A stretch of 64,000 bases of DNA from the NCBI RefSeq assembly GCF_947623445.1, contig NC_135246.1, positions 1,800,501 through 1,864,500 on the forward strand, in the 5' to 3' direction. Positions within the stretch are counted from its first letter, which is position 1. The number at the start of each line of letters is the position of its first letter. The DNA is from Clavelina lepadiformis (taxonomy: Eukaryota; Chordata; Ascidiacea; Aplousobranchia; Clavelinidae). Below are positions 37,174 to 49,793 of this stretch, one piece after another. The translations under genes and the position numbers were made by a program. Below the pieces are notes generated by a model. It had not been told where the DNA came from and did no database searches. It worked only from the letters and a program-made list of their open reading frames with translations.

Positions 37174-37474
37174 AAAAGAGAGTTGAGTCCAATTATATTA
37201 ACCGGGCTACGAGACTCGGCCTATTCACGGGTGCTGTCCGGCTACTGGTCAACGCAGGAACTTTTGGCTGCTCCCTTACGGACCTGACCCGGTTCGTTCC
37301 TTCTTGGACAACCTGGACACCTTACGTTCCCATAAGACGGCCATATTGACGCTGAGCTTAGCGCGGACACCTGCTCGACATAGGTCCAAGTACCCCACAT
37401 TTCCCAGTTTCAAGTTGTTCAACAACTCCAGCTTCCAAGTAACTGGATTACAGGCGTGCGCCACAACGCCCGGC
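37174..37474 (-). ncRNA. 7SL: 7SL RNA, unit 18
   Basis: M type, G at position 11. Confidence 0.92.
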
Positions 37475-37662
37475 GAGCATACAGCGACTAAATGGAGCGT
37501 ATAAACATCTAAATATTTTTGGAACGTCGAGATTTGATTTCAATTTACAAAACAAATAAATCTCAATTTGGTTCTATAAAAACTGCCTCAAACTTTACAA
37601 ACGTACATTGTGAGAATAAGCCAATAGTTGGCTTTTATACTGTGAGTTGATTCATTCGAAAG

Positions 37663-37735
37663 CGAGCACGGCAGGACTCGAACCTGCAATCTTCTGATCC
37701 GAAGTCAGACGCGTTATCCATTACGCTACGTGCCC
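37663..37735 (-). tRNA. trnR-ucg: tRNA-Arg(TCG), unit 18
   Basis: Consensus copy. Confidence 0.96.
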
Positions 37736-38089
37736 TGTCAAGGAAAAGCAATCAGCGTAACTTCCATCAATACGAGGTTGGTGTAATCTAATTTGATTGG
37801 TGGTGAACCTCGTTCACATGGCAAGTTCTTCCAAGTACAGGACTGACCTGAAAATATCGTTAAATGCATGACAGATCCCCCTGCACCAGTTAATTGCAAA
37901 AGTGCTCCTGAGTCGTGCTTAAACTAACAATTTCACCACATGGAACAGATTGCTCGTGTCCGTCAAATATAAACTTCATATGTCTCAAATCCTTTCTCGG
38001 TAAAATAAACTGGTAGATATTTGGATTTTAAAACTAAGCAAAAATATCTGATTAGTTTTGATTGTCTACGAATTCGTAAAAAGCTTGAA

Positions 38090-38162
38090 CGAGCGAGCCA
38101 GGATTCGAACCTGGAATCTTCTGATCCGTAGTCAGACGCGTTATCCATTGCGCCACGCACCC
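38090..38162 (-). tRNA. trnR-acg: tRNA-Arg(ACG), unit 18, acceptor mismatch
   Basis: C6/U67 type. Confidence 0.9.
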
Positions 38163-38500
38163 ACAAGTTTTTACAAAATGTCATTTACGTAATCCCTGTA
38201 ATAATGAATTTACCTCAGTTAAAATTTCAATATATTAAATGCATTTATACATAACAAAACATTAGTTACGTCAAGGTTCGTGTTTTAGGAGATGTATTGT
38301 ATATATTTGAAGAAGGGGCAAATGTCTGATTTTATCACTTAATTTGTAGTAACATTACCAAGAATACAGTCGCGATTACCTTTTGCATACAAAGTATAGG
38401 TATGCCTACGATTACACCATACTCGTATATGACAGAATTCACGTACCTCTAACTCCCGCTGTAAATAGGATTAATATATAGATTGGATAGTTTGCCCTTA

Positions 38501-38930
38501 AGAGGGGTCAAAGACCTAAAACTAAGATCTTTTTGAATTTGTTGTACTCCTACGTAGGGCTTTAAAGAAGCTATTTAGACCAATCAGAAAACAGCATGTT
38601 TTGTAGCCTAGAAATTGCAATAGCAGTTGGCGTGCTTTAATGTCCCGGGACTCGTGCAGAATTAGGCTAAAAATTAGCATGAAAATAGCTAAGATTGGGT
38701 TTTTTAAACCAAAACTTTTAGTGTATATTTTGCGCCTCTGTGAAAAATGTTTGAATCATGGTTTTTTGATGGCATTTTATGGAATGGTAGTTCAAAGCAT
38801 ACTGAACTGACATTCGAAATTTCAGAGAGCCCAATGGAGGAATTTTTGAGTAATCAGTTTTTAGTAAGCAAATTTACTGTATGAAAAAACAAACAAAGAT
38901 TTTATGGCATTTTTGGTGTTTGACCCCTCT
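38501..38930. mobile_element. MITE in unit 18
   Basis: M-type consensus. Confidence 0.7.
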
Positions 38931-39329
38931 TGAAATACAAATTTTCGTTTTTCTCATGCCAAGTTTTACCTACATCTTGAACGCCATCTTAAAATTGGAA
39001 ACACTTCATTTTCTAGGATAATTCCAAGGCCAAAACACAATACCGACCATGTTGGCACTGATTGGTGGAAACGTATTTTAAAAGCCCTACGTAAGAGTCT
39101 AACAAACTTAGAAAAGTTTAAGTTTTTCACAAACACGTTTCCTTCATACATAGCACTCGTAATATTATCTTTACGCGATGAGAAACTTTTCGTACGTTTA
39201 CAAAACTACTGCTTTTATGTTAATATTTGAAGTTTGATTTTTACGCATTAAAATAAGTTTTACGGCCCAATGTGTGTACAAACTAATTAAGTCAGCAGTG
39301 TACCATACACGAAACAGAATGGTTTTAAC

Positions 39330-39630
39330 AAAAGAGAGTTGAGTCCAATTATATTAACCGGGCTACGAGACTCGGCCTATTCACGGGTGCTGTCCGGCTA
39401 CTGGTCAACGCAGGAACTTTTGGCTGCTCCCTTACGGACCTGACCCGGTTCGTTCCTTCTTGGACAACCTGGACACCTTACGTTCCCATAAGACGGCCAT
39501 ATTGACGCTGAGCTTAGCGCGGACACCTGCTCGACATAGGTCCAAGTACCCCACATTTCCCAGTTTCAAGTTGTTCAACAACTCCAGCTTCCAAGTAACT
39601 GGATTACAGGCGTGCGCCACAACGCCCGGC
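39330..39630 (-). ncRNA. 7SL: 7SL RNA, unit 19
   Basis: M type; I see no difference from U18. Confidence 0.92.
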
Positions 39631-39818
39631 GAGCATACAGCGACTAAATGGAGCGTATAAACATCTAAATATTTTTGGAACGTCGAGATTTGATTTCAAT
39701 TTACAAAACAAATAAATCTCAATTTGGTTCTATAAAAACTGCCTCAAACTTTACAAACGTACATTGTGAGAATAAGCCAATAGTTGGCTTTTATACTGTG
39801 AGTTGATTCATTCGAAAG

Positions 39819-39891
39819 CGAGCACGGCAGGACTCGAACCTGCAATCTTCTGATCCGAAGTCAGACGCGTTATCCATTACGCTACGTGCCC
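39819..39891 (-). tRNA. trnR-ucg: tRNA-Arg(TCG), unit 19
   Basis: Consensus copy. Confidence 0.96.
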
Positions 39892-40245
39892 TGTCAAGGA
39901 AAAGCAATCAGCGTAACTTCCATCAATACGAGGTTGGTGTAATCTAATTTGATTGGTGGTGAACCTCGTTCACATGGCAAGTTCTTCCAAGTACAGGACT
40001 GACCTGAAAATATCGTTAAATGCATGACAGATCCCCCTGCACCAGTTAATTGCAAAAGTGCTCCTGAGTCGTGCTTAAACTAACAATTTCACCACATGGA
40101 ACAGATTGCTCGTGTCCGTCAAATATAAACTTCATATGTCTCAAATCCTTTCTCGGTAAAATAAACTGGTAGATATTTGGATTTTAAAACTAAGCAAAAA
40201 TATCTGATTAGTTTTGATTGTCTACGAATTCGTAAAAAGCTTGAA

Positions 40246-40318
40246 CGAGCGAGCCAGGATTCGAACCTGGAATCTTCTGATCCGTAGTCAGACGCGTTAT
40301 CCATTGCGCCACGCACCC
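40246..40318 (-). tRNA. trnR-acg: tRNA-Arg(ACG), unit 19, acceptor mismatch
   Basis: C6/U67 type. Confidence 0.9.
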
Positions 40319-40656
40319 ACAAGTTTTTACAAAATGTCATTTACGTAATCCCTGTAATAATGAATTTACCTCAGTTAAAATTTCAATATATTAAATGCAT
40401 TTATACATAACAAAACATTAGTTACGTCAAGGTTCGTGTTTTAGGAGATGTATTGTATATATTTGAAGAAGGGGCAAATGTCTGATTTTATCACTTAATT
40501 TGTAGTAACATTACCAAGAATACAGTCGCGATTACCTTTTGCATACAAAGTATAGGTATGCCTACGATTACACCATACTCGTATATGACAGAATTCACGT
40601 ACCTCTAACTCCCGCTGTAAATAGGATTAATATATAGATTGGATAGTTTGCCCTTA

Positions 40657-41086
40657 ATAGGGGTCAAAGACCTAAAACTAAGATCTTTTTGAATTTGTTG
40701 TACTCCTACGTAGGGCTTTAAAGAAGCTATTTAGACCAATCAGAAAACAGCATGTTTTGTAGCCTAGAAATTGCAATAGCAGTTGGCGTGCTTTAATGTC
40801 CCGGGACTCGTGCAGAATTAGGCTAAAAATTAGCATGAAAATAGCTAAGATTGGGTTTTTTAAACCAAAACTTTTAGTGTATATTTTGCGCCTCTGTGAA
40901 AAATGTTTGAATCATGGTTTTTTGATGGCATTTTATGGAATGGTAGTTCAAAGCATAATGAACTGACATTCGAAATTTCAGAGAGCCCAATGGAGGAATT
41001 TTTGAGTAATCAGTTTTTAGTAAGCAAATTTACTGTATGAAAAAACAAACAAAGATTTTATGGCATTTTTGGTGTTTGACCCCTCT
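40657..41086. mobile_element. MITE in unit 19
   Basis: Left end ATAGGGG and internal CATAATGAAC, an otherwise U3/U5-like combination. Confidence 0.7.
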
Positions 41087-41485
41087 TGAAATACAAATTT
41101 TCGTTTTTCTCATGCCAAGTTTTACCTACATCTTGAACGCCATCTTAAAATTGGAAACACTTCATTTTCTAGGATAATTCCAAGGCCAAAACACAATACC
41201 GACCATGTTGGCACTGATTGGTGGAAACGTATTTTAAAAGCCCTACGTAAGAGTCTAACAAACTTAGAAAAGTTTAAGTTTTTCACAAACACGTTTCCTT
41301 CATACATAGCACTTGTAATATTATCTTTACGCGATGAGAAATTTTTCGTACGTTTACAAAACTACTGCTTTTATGTTAATATTTGAAGTTTGATTTTTAC
41401 GCATTAAAATAAGTTTTACGGCCCAATTTGTGTACAAACTAATTAAGTCAGCAGTGTACCATACACGAAACAGAATGGTTTTAAC

Positions 41486-41786
41486 AAAAGAGAGTTGAGT
41501 CCAATTATATTAACCGGGCTACGAGACTCGGCTTATTCACGGGTGCTGTCCAGCTACTGGTCAACGCAGGAACTTTTGGCTGCTCCCTTACGGACCTGAC
41601 CCGGTTCGTTCCTTCTTGGACAACCTGGACACCTTACGTTCCCATAAGACGGCCATATTGACGCTGAGCTTAGCGCGGACACCTGCTCGACATAGGTCCA
41701 AGTACCCCACATTTCCCAGTTTCAAGTTGTTCAACAACTCCAGCTTCCAAGTAACTGGATTACAGGGGTGCGCCAAAACGCCCGGC
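41486..41786 (-). ncRNA. 7SL: 7SL RNA, unit 20
   Basis: M type, with the U16-type Alu-domain variant. Confidence 0.91.
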
Positions 41787-41974
41787 GAGCATACAGCGAC
41801 TAAATGGAGCGTATAAACATCTAAATATTTTTGGAACGTCGAGATTTGATTTCAATTTACAAAACAAATAAATCTCAATTTGGTTCTATAAAAACTGCCT
41901 CAAACTTTACAAACGTACATTGTGAGAATAAGCCAATAGTTGGCTTTTATACTGTGAGTTGATTCATTCGAAAG

Positions 41975-42047
41975 CGAGCACGGCAGGACTCGAACCTGCA
42001 ATCTTCTGATCCGAAGTCAGACGCGTTATCCATTACGCTACGTGCCC
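41975..42047 (-). tRNA. trnR-ucg: tRNA-Arg(TCG), unit 20
   Basis: Consensus copy. Confidence 0.96.
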
Positions 42048-42401
42048 TGTCAAGGAAAAGCAATCAGCGTAACTTCCATCAATACGAGGTTGGTGTAATC
42101 TAATTTGATTGGTGGTGAACCTCGTTCACATGGCAAGTTCTTCCAAGTACAGGACTGACCTGAAAATATCGTTAAATGCATGACAGATCCCCCTGCACCA
42201 GTTAATTGCAAAAGTGCTCCTGAGTCGTGCTTAAACTAACAATTTCACCACATGGAACAGATTGCTCGTGTCCGTCAAATATAAACTTCATATGTCTCAA
42301 ATCCTTTCTCGGTAAAATAAACTGGTAGATATTTGGATTTTAAAACTAAGCAAAAATATCTGATTAGTTTTGATTGTCTACGAATTCGTAAAAAGCTTGA
42401 A

Positions 42402-42474
42402 CGAGCGAGCCAGGATTCGAACCTGGAATCTTCTGATCCGTAGTCAGACGCGTTATCCATTGCGCCACGCACCC
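42402..42474 (-). tRNA. trnR-acg: tRNA-Arg(ACG), unit 20, acceptor mismatch
   Basis: C6/U67 type. Confidence 0.9.
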
Positions 42475-42812
42475 ACAAGTTTTTACAAAATGTCATTTAC
42501 GTAATCCCTGTAATAATGAATTTACCTCAGTTAAAATTTCAATATATTAAATGCATTTATACATAACAAAACATTAGTTACGTCAAGGTTCGTGTTTTAG
42601 GAGATGTATTGTATATATTTGAAGAAGGGGCAAATGTCTGATTTTATCACTTAATTTGTAGTAACATTACCAAGAATACAGTCGCGATTACCTTTTGCAT
42701 ACAAAGTATAGGTATGCCTACGATTACACCATACTCGTATATGACAGAATTCACGTACCTCTAACTCCCGCTGTAAATAGGATTAATATATAGATTGGAT
42801 AGTTTGCCCTTA

Positions 42813-43242
42813 AGAGGGGTCAAAGACCTAAAACTAAGATCTTTTTGAATTTGTTGTACTCCTACGTAGGGCTTTAAAGAAGCTATTTAGACCAATCAGA
42901 AAACAGCATGTTTTGTAGCCTAGAAATTGCAATAGCAGTTGGCGTGCTTTAATGTCCCGGGACTCGTGCAGAATTAGGCTAAAAATTAGCATGAAAATAG
43001 CTAAGATTGGGTTTTTTAAACCAAAACTTTTAGTGTATATTTTGCGCCTCTGTGAAAAATGTTTGAATCATGGTTTTTTGATGGCATTTTATGGAATGGT
43101 AGTTCAAAGCATACTGAACTGACATTCGAAATTTCAGAGAGCCCAATGGAGGAATTTTTGAGTAATCAGTTTTTAGTAAGCAAATTTACTGTATGAAAAA
43201 ACAAACAAAGATTTTATGGCATTTTTGGTGTTTGACCCCTCT
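42813..43242. mobile_element. MITE in unit 20
   Basis: M-type consensus. Confidence 0.7.
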
Positions 43243-43641
43243 TGAAATACAAATTTTCGTTTTTCTCATGCCAAGTTTTACCTACATCTTGAACGCCATC
43301 TTAAAATTGGAAACACTTCATTTTCTAGGATAATTCCAAGGCCAAAACACAATACCGACCATGTTGGCACTGATTGGTGGAAACGTATTTTAAAAGCCCT
43401 ACGTAAGAGTCTAACAAACTTAGAAAAGTTTAAGTTTTTCACAAACACGTTTCCTTCATACATAGCACTCGTAATATTATCTTTACGCGATGAGAAACTT
43501 TTCGTACGTTTACAAAACTACTGCTTTTATGTTAATATTTGAAGTTTGATTTTTACGCATTAAAATAAGTTTTACGGCCCAATGTGTGTACAAACTAATT
43601 AAGTCAGCAGTGTACCATACACGAAACAGAATGGTTTTAAC

Positions 43642-43942
43642 AAAAGAGAGTTGAGTCCAATTATATTAACCGGGCTACGAGACTCGGCCTATTCACGGGT
43701 GCTGTCCGGCTACTGGTCAACGCAGGAACTCTTGGCTGCTCCCTTACGGACCTGACCCGGTTCGTTCCTTCTTGGACAACCTGGACACCTTACGTTCCCA
43801 TAAGACGGCCATATTGACGCTGAGCTTAGCGCGGACACCTGCTCGACATAGGTCCAAGTACCCCACATTTCCCAGTTTCAAGTTGTTCAACAACTCCAGC
43901 TTCCAAGTAACTGGATTACAGGCGTGCGCCACAACGCCCGGC
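43642..43942 (-). ncRNA. 7SL: 7SL RNA, unit 21
   Basis: M type, G at position 11. Confidence 0.92.
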
Positions 43943-44130
43943 GAGCATACAGCGACTAAATGGAGCGTATAAACATCTAAATATTTTTGGAACGTCGAGA
44001 TTTGATTTCAATTTACAAAACAAATAAATCTCAATTTGGTTCTATAAAAACTGCCTCAAACTTTACAAACGTACATTGTGAGAATAAGCCAATAGTTGGC
44101 TTTTATACTGTGAGTTGATTCATTCGAAAG

Positions 44131-44203
44131 CGAGCACGGCAGGACTCGAACCTGCAATCTTCTGATCCGAAGTCAGACGCGTTATCCATTACGCTACGTG
44201 CCC
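44131..44203 (-). tRNA. trnR-ucg: tRNA-Arg(TCG), unit 21
   Basis: Consensus copy. Confidence 0.96.
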
Positions 44204-44557
44204 TGTCAAGGAAAAGCAATCAGCGTAACTTCCATCAATACGAGGTTGGTGTAATCTAATTTGATTGGTGGTGAACCTCGTTCACATGGCAAGTTCTTCC
44301 AAGTACAGGACTGACCTGAAAATATCGTTAAATGCATGACAGATCCCCCTGCACCAGTTAATTGCAAAAATGCTCCTGAGTCGTGCTTAAACTAACAATT
44401 TCACCACATGGAACAGATTGCTCGTGTCCGTCAAATATAAACTTCATATGTCTCAAATCCTTTCTCGGTAAAATAAACTGGTAGATATTTGGATTTTAAA
44501 ACTAAGCAAAAATATCTGATTAGTTTTGATTGTCTACGAATTCGTAAAAAGCTTGAA

Positions 44558-44630
44558 CGAGCGAGCCAGGATTCGAACCTGGAATCTTCTGATCCGTAGT
44601 CAGACGCGTTATCCATTGCGCCACGCACCC
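44558..44630 (-). tRNA. trnR-acg: tRNA-Arg(ACG), unit 21, acceptor mismatch
   Basis: C6/U67 type; the last copy of this class in the array. Confidence 0.9.
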
Positions 44631-44968
44631 ACAAGTTTTTACAAAATGTCATTTACGTAATCCCTGTAATAATGAATTTACCTCAGTTAAAATTTCAATA
44701 TATTAAATGCATTTATACATAACAAAACATTAGTTACGTCAAGGTTCGTGTTTTAGGAGATGTATTGTATATATTTGAAGAAGGGGCAAATGTCTGATTT
44801 TATCACTTAATTTGTAGTAACATTACCAAGAATACAGTCGCGATTACCTTTTGCATACAAAGTATAGGTATGCCTACGATTACACCATACTCGTATATGA
44901 CAGAATTCACGTACCTCTAACTCCCGCTGTAAATAGGATTAATATATAGATTGGATAGTTTGCCCTTA

Positions 44969-45398
44969 AGAGGGGTCAAAGACCTAAAACTAAGATCTTT
45001 TTGAATTTGTTGTACTCCTACGTAGGGCTTTAAAGAAGCTATTTAGACCAATCAGAAAACAGCATGTTTTGTAGCCTAGAAATTGCAATAGCAGTTGGCG
45101 TGCTTTAATGTCCCGGGACTCGTGCAGAATTAGGCTAAAAATTAGCATGAAAATAGCTAAGATTGGGTTTTTTAAACCAAAAATTTTAGTGTATATTTTG
45201 CGCCTCTGTGAAAAATGTTTGAATCATGGTTTTTTGATGGCATTTTATGGAATGGTAGTTCAAAGCATACTGAACTGACATTCGAAATTTCAGAGAGCCC
45301 AATGGAGGAATTTTTGAGTAATCAGTTTTTAGTAAGCAAATTTACTGTATGAAAAAACAAACAAAGATTTTATGGCATTTTTGGTGTTTGACCCCTCT
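44969..45398. mobile_element. MITE in unit 21 (last copy)
   Basis: M type. The next unit has the empty site. Confidence 0.7.
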
Positions 45399-45797
45399 TG
45401 AAATACAAATTTTCGTTTTTCTCATGCCAAGTTTTACCTACATCTTGAACGCCATCTTAAAATTGGAAACACTTCATTTTCTAGGATAATTCCAAGGCCA
45501 AAACACAATACCGACCATGTTGGCACTGATTGGTGGAAACGTATTTTAAAAGCCCTACGTAAGAGTCTAACAAACTTAGAAAAGTTTAAGTTTTTCACAA
45601 ACACGTTTCCTTCATACATAGCACTCGTAATATTATCTTTACGCGATGAGAAACTTTTCGTACGTTTACAAAACTACTGCTTTTATGTTAATATTTGAAG
45701 TTTGATTTTTACGCATTAAAATAAGTTTTACGGCCCAATTTGTGTACAAACTAATTAAGTCAGCAGTGTACCATACACGAAACAGAATGGTTTTAAC

Positions 45798-46098
45798 AAA
45801 AGAGAGTTGAGTCCAATTATATTAACCGGGCTACGAGACTCGGCCTATTCACGGGTGCTGTCCCGCTACTGGTCAACGCGGGAACTTTTGGCTGCTCCCT
45901 TTCGGACCTGACCCGGCTCGTTCCTCCTTAGACAACCTGGACACCTTAAGTTTCCATAAGACGGCCATATTGACGCTGAGCTTAGCGCGGACACCTGCTC
46001 GACATAGGTCCAAGTACCGCACATTTCCCAGTTTCAAGTTGTTCAACAACTCCAGCTTCCAAGTAACTGGATTACAGGCGCGCGCCACAACGCCCGGC
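45798..46098 (-). ncRNA. 7SL: 7SL RNA, unit 22, L-type sequence
   Basis: GAAA tetraloop and CTAAGGAGG as in U1, although the flanks on both sides are M type. The L-type tract runs from about 45879 to 46198. Confidence 0.9.
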
Positions 46099-46286
46099 GA
46101 GCCTACAGCCACTAAATGGAGCGTATAAACATCAAATTATTTTTGGAACGTCGAGATTTGATTTCCATATACGAAACAAATAAATCCCAATTTGGTTCTA
46201 TAAAAACTGCCTCAAACTTTACAAACGTACATTGTGAGAATAAGCCAATAGTTGGCTTTTATACTGTGAGTTGATTCATTCGAAAG

Positions 46287-46359
46287 CGAGCACGGCAGGA
46301 CTCGAACCTGCAATCTTCTGATCCGAAGTCAGACGCGTTATCCATTACGCTACGTGCCC
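46287..46359 (-). tRNA. trnR-ucg: tRNA-Arg(TCG), unit 22
   Basis: Consensus copy in M-type context. Confidence 0.96.
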
Positions 46360-46713
46360 TGTCAAGGAAAAGCAATCAGCGTAACTTCCATCAATACGAG
46401 GTTGGTGTAATCTAATTTGATTGGTGGTGAACCTCGTTCACATGGCAAGTTCTTCCAAGTACAGGACTGACCTGAAAATATCGTTAAATGCATGACAGAT
46501 CCCCCTGCACCAGTTAATTGCAAAAGTGCTCCTGAGTCGTGCTTAAACTAACAATTTCATAACATGGAAGTGATTGCTCTTGTCCGTCAAATATAAACTT
46601 CATATCTCTCAATTACTTTCTCGGTAAAATAAACTGGTAGATATTTGGATTTAAAGACTAAGCAAAGTTATCTTATTAGCTTTGATTGTCTACGAATTCG
46701 TAAAAAGTTTGAA

Positions 46714-46786
46714 CGAGCGCGCCAGTATTCGAACCTGGAATCTTCTGATCCGTATTCAGACGCGTTATCCATTGCGCCACGCACCC
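46714..46786 (-). pseudogene. tRNA-Arg(ACG)-like, unit 22, damaged
   Basis: The invariant C61 is A, breaking the G53-C61 pair and the B box. Base 32 of the anticodon loop is A. Anticodon ACG itself is intact. The gene lies in S-type sequence just past a subfamily switch. Confidence 0.75.
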
Positions 46787-47514
46787 ACAAGCTTTTATAA
46801 AATGTCGATTACGTAATCCAGTTCAAATAAATCTACCTCAGTTACAATTTCAATAAATTAAATGCATTTATACATAACAAAACTTTGGTTACGTCAAGGT
46901 GCGTGTTTTAGGAGATGTATATATTTGAAGAAGGTGCAAATGTCTCATTTTATCACTTAATGTGTAGTAAAATTACCAAGAATACAATCGCGATTACCTT
47001 TTGCATACAAAGTATAGGCATGCCTACGACTACACCATACTGGTATATGACAGAATTCACATACCTCTATCTCCCACTGTATATAGGGTTAGTATATAGA
47101 ATGGATATTTTGGCCATAAATACAAATTTTCTTCTTCCTCATGCCAAGTTTCACCTACATCTTGCACGCGATCTGGAAATTTGAAACACTTCATTTTCTA
47201 GGATAATTCCAAGGCCAAAACACAAAATCAACCATGTTGCCCCTGATTGGTGTAAACAGATTTTAAAAGCCCTACGTAAGAGTCAAACAAACTCAGAAAA
47301 GTGTAAGTTTTGCACAAATACGTTTCCTTCATACATAGCACTCGTAATATTATCTTTAAGCGATGAGAAACTTTTCGTACATTTACAGAACTACTGTATT
47401 TATGTTAATATTTGAAGTTTGATTTTTACGCATTAAAATAAGTTTTACGGCCCAAATTGTGTACAAACTAATTAAGTCAGCAGTGCACCATACACGAAAC
47501 AGAATGGTTTTAAC

Positions 47515-47815
47515 AAAAGAGAGTTGAGTCCTATTATATTAACCGGGCTACGAGACTCGGCCTATTCACGGGTGCTGTCCCGCTACTGGTCAACGCAGGA
47601 ACTTTTGGCTGCTCCCTTTCGGACCTGACACGGTTCGTTCCTTCTTGGACAACCTGGACACCTTACGTTCCCATAAGACGGCCATATTGACGCTGAGCTT
47701 AGCGCGGACACCTGCTCGACATAGGTCCAAGTACCGCACATTTCCCAGTTTCAAGTTGTTCAACAACTCCAGCTTCCAAGTAGCTGGATTACAGGCGCGC
47801 GCCACAACGCCCGGC
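47515..47815 (-). ncRNA. 7SL: 7SL RNA, unit 23, S subfamily
   Basis: GAAA tetraloop. The Alu domain reads GCCTGTAATCCAGCTACTTGG, with GCTAC as in vertebrate 7SL. T4 stop. Confidence 0.92.
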
Positions 47816-48003
47816 GAGCATACAGCGACTAAATCAAGTGTATAAACATCAAAAAATTTTTAGAACGTCGAGATTTGATTTCCATATACGAAACAAATAA
47901 ATCTCAATTTGATTCTTTAAAAACTCCCTCAAAGTTTACTCATGTACATTGTGCGAGTAAGCCAATGTTTGGCGTTTATACTGTGAGTGGTTACATTCGA
48001 AAG

Positions 48004-48076
48004 CGAGCACGGCAGGACTCGAACCTGCAATCTTCTGATCCGAAGTCAGACGCGTTATCCATTACGCTACGTGCCC
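48004..48076 (-). tRNA. trnR-ucg: tRNA-Arg(TCG), unit 23
   Basis: Consensus copy. Confidence 0.96.
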
Positions 48077-48430
48077 TGTCAAGGAAATGTAATCAACGTA
48101 ACTTCCATCAATACGAGATTGGTGTAATCTGAATCAGTTGGTGCAGCACCTCGTTCACATGGCAAATTCTTCCAAGTACAGGACTGACCTGAAAATTTCG
48201 TTGAATGCATGACAGATCCCCCTGCACCAGTTATTTGCAAAAGTGCTCCTGAATCTTGCTTAAACTAACAATTTCATAACATGGAAGAGATTGCTCGTGT
48301 CCGTCAAGTATAAACTTCATATGTCTCAAATCCTTACTCGGTAAAATAAACTGGTAGATACTTGGATTTTAACACTAAGCAAAATTATCTTATTAGCTTT
48401 GATTGTCTACGAATTCGTAAAAAGTTTGAA

Positions 48431-48503
48431 CGAGCGCGCCAGGATTCGAACCTGGAATCTTCTGATCCGTAGTCAGACGCGTTATCCATTGCGCCACGCA
48501 CCC
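48431..48503 (-). tRNA. trnR-acg: tRNA-Arg(ACG), unit 23
   Basis: Fully paired acceptor. Confidence 0.97.
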
Positions 48504-49231
48504 ACAAGCTTTTACAAAATGTCGATTACGTAATCCAGTTTAAATAAATTTACCTCAGTTACAATTTCAATAATTTAAATGCATTTATACATAACAAAAC
48601 GTTGGTTACGTCAAGGTGCGTGTTTTAGGAAATGTATATATTTGAAGAAGAGGCAAATGTCTCATTTTATCACTTAATGTGTAGTAAAATTACCAAGAAT
48701 ACAATCGCGATTACCTTTTGCATACAAAGTATAGGCATGCCTACGACTACACCATACTGGTATATGACAGAATTCACATACCTCTATCTCCCACTGTATA
48801 TAATGTTAGTATATAGAATGGATATTTTGGCCATAAATACAAATTTTCTTCTTCCTCATGCCAAGTTTCACCTACATCCTGCACGCGATCTGGAAATTTG
48901 AAACACTTCATTTTCTAGGATAATTCCAAGGCCAAAACACAAAATCAACCATGTTGCCCCTGATTGGTGTAAACAGATTTTAAAAGCTCTACGTAAGAGT
49001 CTAACAAACTCAAAAAAGTGTAAGTTTTTCACAAATACGTTTCCTTCATACATAGCACTCGTAATATTATCTTTAAGCGATGAGAAACTTTTCGTACATT
49101 TACAGAACTACTGTATTTATGTTAATATTTGAAGTTTGATTTTTACGCATTAAAATAAGTTTTACGGCCCAAATTGTGTACAAACTAATTAAGTCAGCAG
49201 TGCACCATACACGAAACAGAATGGTTTTAAC

Positions 49232-49532
49232 AAAAGAGAGTTGAGTCCAATTATATTAACCGGGCTACGAGACTCGGCCTATTCACGGGTGCTGTCCCGC
49301 TACTGGTCAACGCAGGAACTTTTGGCTGCTCCCTTTCGGACCTGACACGGTTCGTTCCTTCTTGGACAACCTGGACACCTTACGTTCCCATAAGACGGCC
49401 ATATTGACGCTGAGCTTAGCGCGGACACCTGCTCGACATAGGTCCAATTACCGCACATTTCCCAGTTTCAAGTTGTTCAACAACTCCAGCTTCCAAGTAG
49501 CTGGATTACAGGCGCGCGCCACAACGCCCGGC
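49232..49532 (-). ncRNA. 7SL: 7SL RNA, unit 24
   Basis: S type. The upstream TATA-like box is changed to TTGATA, so transcription may be reduced. Confidence 0.88.
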
Positions 49533-49720
49533 GAGCATACAGCGACTAAATCAAGTGTATCAACATCAAAAAATTTTTAGAACGTCGAGATTTGATTTCC
49601 ATATACGAAACAAATAAATCTCAATTTGATTCTTTAAAAACTCCCTCAAAGTTTACTCATGTACATTGTGCGAGTAAGCCAATGTTTGGCGTTTATACTG
49701 TGAGTGGTTACATTCGAAAG

Positions 49721-49793
49721 CGAGCACGGCAGGACTCGAACCTGCAATCTTCTGATCCGAAGTCAGACGCGTTATCCATTACGCTACGTGCCC
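49721..49793 (-). tRNA. trnR-ucg: tRNA-Arg(TCG), unit 24
   Basis: Consensus copy; the last complete one. Confidence 0.96.
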
